Shown here: positions 59,340-64,000 of the stretch, piece after piece
How positions within the stretch are numbered: the first letter of the stretch is position 1
How the letters are laid out: every line of letters starts with the position of its first letter
DNA from: Actinoplanes lutulentus
GTDB taxonomy: Bacteria > Actinomycetota > Actinomycetes > Mycobacteriales > Micromonosporaceae
Reading direction: 5' to 3'
Length of the DNA stretch: 64,000 nucleotides
Assembly (NCBI RefSeq): GCF_003259845.1
Contig: NZ_QLMJ01000001.1
Span: 310,001 to 374,000, forward strand
Notes under the pieces: model-generated
Told to the model about the DNA's origin: nothing
Databases searched by the model: none
What the model saw: only the letters and a program-made list of their open reading frames with translations
Made by a program: the position numbers and the translations under genes

Positions 59340-60791
59340 TCATCGGGCGTGACGGAACCGGAACAGCTTGCGGGCCCGTTCCAGCGCCACCGGGTCCCGG
59401 TCCAGCCGCATCAGGTCGATCAGTGGCGCGAACCGGCGCCACGTCACCGCCTGCGACCGGCTGAACTCGCGCAGCCCGTCCGCGCCGTGGATCCGGCCGA
59501 ACCCGGAGTCACCCACCCCGCCGAACGGCAGTGACGGCACCCCGGCGAACCCGAGCACCGAATTGATCGAGACAGCGCCGGTCCTGATCTGCCGGGCGAG
59601 CGCGGCGGCTCGTTTCGTGTCGGCGGAAAAAATCGAGGCGGCCAGGCCGTACTTCGACGCGTTGGTGAGCCGCACCGCCTCCGCCAGATCGGCGACCGGG
59701 TTGACCACGAGTGTCGGGCCGAACGTCTCCTCGGTCACCGCCGCGCTCTCCTCCGGCACCTCGGCGAGCAGCACCGGCGTCACATAGGGCTCGCGGATCG
59801 ACTCGACACCACCGACCACGGCACGCCCGCCGGCCGCCAAGGCGTCGGTGACGTGCGCGCGGACGATCTCGGGCTGCTCCGGAGTGGTCATCGGACCGTA
59901 GGCATCGGTCTTCACGTTCCCGGCGAGAGCCGCCAGGCGCTGGAGGAAGTCCTGGTAGACGGGCCGCTCCACATAGACCCGCTCGACGCCGGCGCAGGTC
60001 TGCCCGGCGTTGCCGAAACCACCGAAGGCAGCGGCCCGGGCGGCCACGTCGAGGTCCGCGTCGGCCGCGACGATCATCGCGTCCTTGCCGCCGCCCTCCA
60101 CCACGATCGGCGTGAGCGTCCGCGCGCAGGCCGCCATGACCAGCCGCGCGGTGGCCGCCGATCCGGTGAACGCGATCTTGTCGGGGGCCGCGTCGACCAG
60201 GGCCGCGCCGGTTGTCCCGTCACCCACGACGACCTGGAGCACCGGGTGCTCGGGCACGGCCGTGGCCCACGCCTGGGCGAGCCAGACGCCGACGCCCGGC
60301 GTGTGCTCACTGGGTTTGAAGACCACCGCGTTGCCGGCGGCGAGCGCATAGGAGACCGAGCCGAGTGGCGTGTAGACGGGGTAGTTCCATGGGCCGATCA
60401 CGCCGATCACACCGAGCGGCCGATACTCCAGAGCCGCGGCCTGGTCGGCGGCAAGGGTGCCGCTGCTGACCCGGCGGCGGCGCAGCACCTTGCCGGCGTT
60501 GTGCGCTGCCCAGTCCAGGTGCTCGACGGCGAGCATCACCTCGAGCAGCGCGTCGCCGAACGGTTTGCCGGTCTCGTCGTGGATCAGGGTCGCGAGCTCG
60601 TCGGATCCGGCGGCGATCGCGCGCTTCCATTTGAGCAACCGATCACGCCGGGCGTCGGCCGGAAGACCGGCCCACCACCCCGCGGCGATCCGGGCCTCGG
60701 CGACGGCTTCCTCAACCGTTTTCGCGTCGGCGATCTCGTACTCCCCCAGCACCTCGGCTGTTGCGGGATTCAAGGAACGCAGGGTGGCCAT
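59340..60791 (-). CDS. Aldehyde dehydrogenase
   Basis: 483 residues from the ATG at 60791, with GGAGG 7 bases upstream; a longer frame to 61013 crosses the promoter and the facing gene. The catalytic Cys266 (NAGQTCAGVERV) and Glu232 (VVEGGGKDAM) are 34 residues apart, as usual. The cofactor motif VFKPSEHTP and FTGSAATARL are present. It is closest to the broad aldehyde/succinate semialdehyde and coniferyl-type enzymes. It oxidises an aldehyde to an acid with NAD(P). It diverges from the acyl-CoA dehydrogenase gene across motif site 2. Confidence 0.88.
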   Translation of the reverse strand: MATLRSLNPATAEVLGEYEIADAKTVEEAVAEARIAAGWWAGLPADARRDRLLKWKRAIAAGSDELATLIHDETGKPFGDALLEVMLAVEHLDWAAHNAGKVLRRRRVSSGTLAADQAAALEYRPLGVIGVIGPWNYPVYTPLGSVSYALAAGNAVVFKPSEHTPGVGVWLAQAWATAVPEHPVLQVVVGDGTTGAALVDAAPDKIAFTGSAATARLVMAACARTLTPIVVEGGGKDAMIVAADADLDVAARAAAFGGFGNAGQTCAGVERVYVERPVYQDFLQRLAALAGNVKTDAYGPMTTPEQPEIVRAHVTDALAAGGRAVVGGVESIREPYVTPVLLAEVPEESAAVTEETFGPTLVVNPVADLAEAVRLTNASKYGLAASIFSADTKRAAALARQIRTGAVSINSVLGFAGVPSLPFGGVGDSGFGRIHGADGLREFSRSQAVTWRRFAPLIDLMRLDRDPVALERARKLFRFRHAR

Positions 60792-60809
60792 CGTTGTGCC
60801 TCCGACCGC

Positions 60810-60826
60810 AGATTTGATATTTGATA
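60810..60826. promoter_or_regulatory. GntR-regulon motif, site 2
   Basis: AGATTTGATATTTGATA, identical to 58651-58667, lies in the 93-base gap between the divergent aldehyde and acyl-CoA dehydrogenase genes, 19 bases upstream of the former. It links both to the GntR regulator. Confidence 0.8.
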
Positions 60827-60884
60827 TGTTACGTTCACTGTCAATACCCGTCGCTACCTGCATGAATCTTCGGGAGAGATTGAC

Positions 60885-62003
60885 ATGGCTATCGATCTGA
60901 CCGACGAGCAACGCGCCTTCACGGAGGCGGTCGCCGAGTTCGCGAAACGCCAGGCCGGCACCCGGGAGCAGCGCGACGCGCTCACCGACGGCGGCCGCCA
61001 CGCCCATCACCAAGGCACCTACCAGCAGATGGCCGACCTCGGCTGGATCGAGGGCGCCGTCGAGAGCATGACCGGCACCGTTCTCTTTCTCGAACAGATC
61101 GGGTACGGGCTACTCCCGGTCGGCGGCTTCCCGGTGTCCGCGATCGTGGCCGCCGCGGTCGCCAGGTCCGGGTCCGAGGAGCAGAAGAAGACAGTGCTCG
61201 GCGGGTTCACCGGCGGCCGCTCGTACTCGATCGCCATGTCCGAACCGGAAGCCGGCTCCGACGTCGCCAACCTGTCCTGCCGGGCGGTCGCCGACGACGA
61301 CGGCTACGTGATCAACGGGCAGAAGACCTGGATCTCCAACGCGCACTTCGCCGACGCGATCCTGCTGGTCGCCCGGACCGGCGGCGCGCCCGGCGACCAC
61401 GACGGGCTGACCATGCTGCTCGTGCCGGCCGACACTCCCGGCCTGCGGATCAGCGGCATCGACACGATGGGCGGCAAGGAGGTCAACGACCTCTACTTCA
61501 CCGATTGCCGGGTGCCGGCCGACGCGGTGGTCGGCACGGCCGGCAAGGGCTGGTGGCAGCTGATGGCCGGCCTCAACGTGGAACGGCTCATCCTCGCCGG
61601 CCTGATGCTCGGCACCGCACAGCGCGCGTTCGACGACACGCTCGCGTACATCAAGGAGCGCAAGCAGTTCGGCCGCCCGATCGGCACGTTCCAGGTGCTC
61701 CGGCACCGGATCGCCGACCTGGCCACCGAGATCGAGTGCTGCCGCCTGCTGGTCCGCCGCACCGCCGAGCTGGTCGACCGCGATCCGTCCCGGGTACTGC
61801 CCCGGGAGAGCTCGATGGTCAAACTCAAGACCACCGAGGTCGCCCGCGAGGTCGCCCTCGCGGGCATGCAGATGATGGGCGGGTACGGGTACGCGACCGA
61901 ATACGACATGGAACGGCACGTCCGCGCCACCCTCGTGTCGACGATCTACGGCGGGACCAGCGAGATCCAGCGCGACATCATCGGCAAGACGTACGGCCTC
62001 TAG
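60885..62003 (+). CDS. Acyl-CoA dehydrogenase
   Basis: 372 residues; GGGAGAG precedes the ATG. FAD-binding segments YSIAMSEPEAGSDVANL and GQKTWISNAHFAD are clear, as is the C-terminal GGYGYATEYDMERHVR and IYGGTSEIQRDIIG. The position of the catalytic Glu of medium-chain enzymes (YEGTS) is Gly here, so the base must lie elsewhere or in a partner subunit, as in isovaleryl-type or heteromeric steroid enzymes. It introduces an alpha,beta double bond in an acyl-CoA. With the aldehyde dehydrogenase it suggests a short catabolic route controlled by the GntR protein. Confidence 0.88.
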   Translation: MAIDLTDEQRAFTEAVAEFAKRQAGTREQRDALTDGGRHAHHQGTYQQMADLGWIEGAVESMTGTVLFLEQIGYGLLPVGGFPVSAIVAAAVARSGSEEQKKTVLGGFTGGRSYSIAMSEPEAGSDVANLSCRAVADDDGYVINGQKTWISNAHFADAILLVARTGGAPGDHDGLTMLLVPADTPGLRISGIDTMGGKEVNDLYFTDCRVPADAVVGTAGKGWWQLMAGLNVERLILAGLMLGTAQRAFDDTLAYIKERKQFGRPIGTFQVLRHRIADLATEIECCRLLVRRTAELVDRDPSRVLPRESSMVKLKTTEVAREVALAGMQMMGGYGYATEYDMERHVRATLVSTIYGGTSEIQRDIIGKTYGL

Positions 62004-62662
62004 AAAGGCAGCAGGGCCAGCGCGATCACCAAGTTGGCCAGGATCGCGGTGACGACGCCGAACCAGCCGCGATCCCGCTCCTTCGCCGGATCCGGCTCGG
62101 CGCTCGCCCACGGACGATCACGGAAGAGCCAGAAGACCAGACCGATTCCGTACGGAATAAGCGCCACCATCCAGAACCAGTACCACCGAGTCCCCCGCAC
62201 CGGCGCCGGTCCGCTGATCACCACGATGAGCGAGGTCAGCGCCAGCACGAGGCTGATCCCCTGGAGCCAGCCGCTCCAGGGGTTCAGCACGGTCGCCTGT
62301 TCCTGCTGGGTGAGCTGCCGGGCGATGGGCGCCGCGCCGCCGCCGTGCGGGATGCCGTCGACGATCACGGATTCCTGATCGACGGCGGCGAGCGTGGTGT
62401 CGGTCCAGTACACCCGCTGATCGCTGGTCCGCCACACGAAATACGGCGCGGCATCGCCTCTCGAGGTCAGCGTCTTGGCCTCGAACCAGCGTTCGCTGCC
62501 GTCCCAGCCATTGCCCCACTGATAGGCGCGCACCTCGCCGCTGCTCACCGCGGCGAGGGCCCGCTCGTAACTCACCTCACGCGGGGCGGTCCACCAGGTC
62601 GATGCGGCGCCGGCGATCCACAGCAGGACGAGCAGGATCCGCGCCACACCCCAGATCTTCAC
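62000..62662 (-). CDS. Three- or four-helix membrane protein, function unknown
   Basis: 220 residues from GTG 62662. An N-terminal helix (IWGVARILLVLLWIAGAAS) is followed by an exterior domain (GEVRAYQWGNGWDGSERWF, YFVWRTSDQRVYWTD). Further helices lie near residues 130-150 (GISLVLALTSLIVVISG) and at the C-terminus (VVTAILANLVIALALLPF). No catalytic motif is visible and I do not recognise the family. Its stop overlaps that of the acyl-CoA dehydrogenase gene, end to end. Confidence 0.68.
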   Translation of the reverse strand: MKIWGVARILLVLLWIAGAASTWWTAPREVSYERALAAVSSGEVRAYQWGNGWDGSERWFEAKTLTSRGDAAPYFVWRTSDQRVYWTDTTLAAVDQESVIVDGIPHGGGAAPIARQLTQQEQATVLNPWSGWLQGISLVLALTSLIVVISGPAPVRGTRWYWFWMVALIPYGIGLVFWLFRDRPWASAEPDPAKERDRGWFGVVTAILANLVIALALLPF

Positions 62663-62674
62663 CGCTTGATCCTG

Positions 62675-63607
62675 TCAAACCTCCGCCAGCTGCGTGCTGA
62701 CGTCACCGTGGGCGCTGCGCACCCACCCTTTCTGCGCCATTCGCAGATGGAGGGTACGCATCAAAGCATCCCGCCGTTCCCCGGACATCTCCCGGCCACG
62801 GGCGTGCGCGGCGATCGCCGTGAGCGCCCCGTCGTCGTCGAGATCCGCGGGCCGGGGCGGCACACCCGACTGCCGGGCCCGCCGCAGACCGGCCTGGTTG
62901 GTCAGCGTCGCGAGTGGCTCGCCACCCAGCTCCCGGGCGAGATAATCCCGGTCGGTGTCGTCGGCGACCTTGTTGCCCACCACCGCGACCACGTCACCGA
63001 CCCCGGCCGCCTCGGCCAGCTCCCGATAGCGTCGCGCCACCGACAACGACTCGGGCGTCGGCTCGGCCACCACCACGATCACGTCGAACTGGGCGTGCAG
63101 CGAATTCGCGAACGCATCAGTGCCGGCCACCATGTCGCAGACCACCCAGTCCTCTGCCTGGAGGCTGACGTGCGAGAGCAGGTTCTCCAGGATCGCCAGG
63201 TGCCCGTGGTAGCACCCGGAGCCGATGTCCTTCGCCTCATAGGTACCGACGTGCAGGACATGCGCCGCGTCGTCCAGCCGGGTGGCGTGCCCGGCGAGGA
63301 CAGGATCCGTCTCGTCGAGGGTGACCAGGTGCGAACCCGGCCCCGGCGGCGTGGTCGCCACGAAGTGCTCGACGCCGGCGACCCGGGGATTGCTGCCGAG
63401 CAGATGAGAACGCACCCGGCGCACGTTGTCCGGGTGCGACAACGCGGTCTCGGCACCCGCGACCACGCCGAGCAGCGGCGCGAGGTGCACGTTGACGTCC
63501 GCGTCGATCGCGAGAACACGCTGCCCGGTGGCCCGCAAATGCCCGACGAAGAGGGCGGCGAGGGTGCTCTTGCCACTGCCACCCTTACCCGTAAAAGCGA
63601 TTTTCAT
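62675..63607 (-). CDS. CooC/MinD-like ATPase
   Basis: 310 residues from the ATG at 63607; longer frames upstream are not supported. The deviant Walker A KGGSGKST (residues 8-15) is at the very N-terminus (KIAFTGKGGSG). The Walker A' LAIDADVN and VVVAEPTPESLSVARRY segments fit the CooC branch of the SIMIBI ATPases, which load nickel or other metals into enzymes. No metalloenzyme partner is adjacent; the nearest cofactor enzyme is the molybdoenzyme 13 kb away. The membrane protein gene follows 12 bases downstream and may be co-transcribed. Confidence 0.82.
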   Translation of the reverse strand: MKIAFTGKGGSGKSTLAALFVGHLRATGQRVLAIDADVNVHLAPLLGVVAGAETALSHPDNVRRVRSHLLGSNPRVAGVEHFVATTPPGPGSHLVTLDETDPVLAGHATRLDDAAHVLHVGTYEAKDIGSGCYHGHLAILENLLSHVSLQAEDWVVCDMVAGTDAFANSLHAQFDVIVVVAEPTPESLSVARRYRELAEAAGVGDVVAVVGNKVADDTDRDYLARELGGEPLATLTNQAGLRRARQSGVPPRPADLDDDGALTAIAAHARGREMSGERRDALMRTLHLRMAQKGWVRSAHGDVSTQLAEV

Positions 63608-63754
63608 TTTCAACAGAGTAGTAGCGGGATCCGCCGCCGCAACCACCTTCGACCGGATCCACTCATCGTGGCGTCGACATACGACGATGCCCCGGCACCC
63701 CGCTCGCCGCATCGGAGCACTCAGGGCGACAACCCTTTTGGGGCCCTTTTTTGG

Positions 63755-63801
63755 GGCCACACCCACTGCGGGTGTGGTCACACCCGCAGTGGGGTGTGGC
63801 C
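63755..63801. other. 22-bp near-perfect inverted repeat upstream of the window-edge gene
   Basis: GGCCACACCC... (63755-63776) and its complement (63779-63801) pair over 22 positions with one bulged G and only two bases between the arms. The inner parts (GGGTGTG/CACACCC) are themselves inverted repeats. The rest of 63608-63958 is GC-rich without a convincing gene; a lower-GC promoter-like patch covers 63920-63958 (GTTATAGTAGTATGC). Confidence 0.6.
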
Positions 63802-63958
63802 CGCGAATCGCACTACCTCGCCCTGCCACCACTCCGCCTCGCCACGCCCACTGCCACGCCGCACCTCGCCCCCGCCGCCCCCGCCGCCCTTGCAGCGCCC
63901 GCCGCCGCGGTGTGATTCGAGGTATCGAAGAACGAGATTGTTATAGTAGTATGCAAAC

Positions 63959-64000
63959 ATGTTGTTCCGCGTGGACGTGGCGGCTTCTGAGCCGCTTGCT
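63959..64000 (+). CDS. N-terminal codons of a GntR-type regulator (rest outside window)
   Basis: The ATG at 63959 begins MLFRVDVAASEPLA and the frame is open to the window edge. This opening is typical of small YtrA-type GntR regulators (MLFRVDPAS.PL). An AT-rich stretch with GTTATAGTAGTATGCAAAC directly upstream is the kind of site such regulators bind. Only 14 codons are visible, so the call rests on the N-terminal pattern and the upstream sequence. Confidence 0.5.
   Translation, partial: MLFRVDVAASEPLA

Overview
The window is a high-GC chromosomal segment with actinobacterial character: GTG and TTG starts, dense 4-base start/stop overlaps, SigE-type sigma factors, LuxR-type large ATPase regulators, DUF6230/DUF6114 and Asp23 families, and GH13/GH5 glycosidases carrying CBM20/CBM2 modules. 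A filamentous actinomycete of the Micromonosporaceae (Actinoplanes-like) fits best. This is inferred from gene content, not from a marker gene. No tRNA, rRNA, CRISPR array, transposase or prophage gene is visible.

Layout. 1-704: 5' part of a secreted M14 carboxypeptidase gene. 810-7782: a six-gene overlapping operon (two permeases, a fused double ATPase, a lipoprotein binding protein, an NtaA/SnaA/DszA-type flavin monooxygenase, an alpha/beta hydrolase), probably for scavenging an organosulfur or similar compound. 7867-15590 (minus): three tandem P-loop/WD40 (STAND-like) paralogues running by 4-base overlaps into AzlC-AzlD, the most unusual block here. 15612-18049: a small basic protein and a secreted alpha-amylase. 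18326-23679: Asp23 protein, an anchored beta-propeller protein, a CynX-type MFS carrier, an F420/flavin oxidoreductase pair and a divergent MarR regulator with a clear operator. 23736-27609: a duplicated-domain secreted protein, a small alarmone synthetase coupled to an EamA exporter, a LysR gene ending in a pentanucleotide tract, and a universal stress gene broken by a 14-bp duplication. 27610-28446: a gene-free, repeat-bearing gap.

28447-39097: excalibur protein, large LuxR regulator, ABC-F protein with a possible attenuator, TetR, disulfide oxidoreductase, VOC protein, aldo/keto reductase, and a SigE-type sigma factor with a membrane partner. 39257-46777: a four-gene FtsX/MacB-like ABC system divergent from the sigma operon. 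47069-50722: a molybdopterin oxidoreductase and a secreted beta-mannanase with an exact CebR-type operator. 50857-58637: a GXWXG protein with an alcohol dehydrogenase, three MpaB/DUF2236 oxygenase-like genes, a TetR gene, a DUF6230-DUF6114 pair and a signal peptidase. 58678-62003: a GntR/FCD regulator, aldehyde dehydrogenase and acyl-CoA dehydrogenase tied together by a shared 17-bp motif. 62000-64000: a membrane protein, a CooC/MinD-like ATPase and the first codons of a GntR-type regulator.

A recurring theme is short tandem duplication, in genes (PTIAQ, SPFEG and VLHWP peptide repeats; the frameshifted universal stress gene) and between them (18-bp and 42-bp arrays). Two 96-bp bipartite palindromic elements also occur 7.7 kb apart in opposite orientation.
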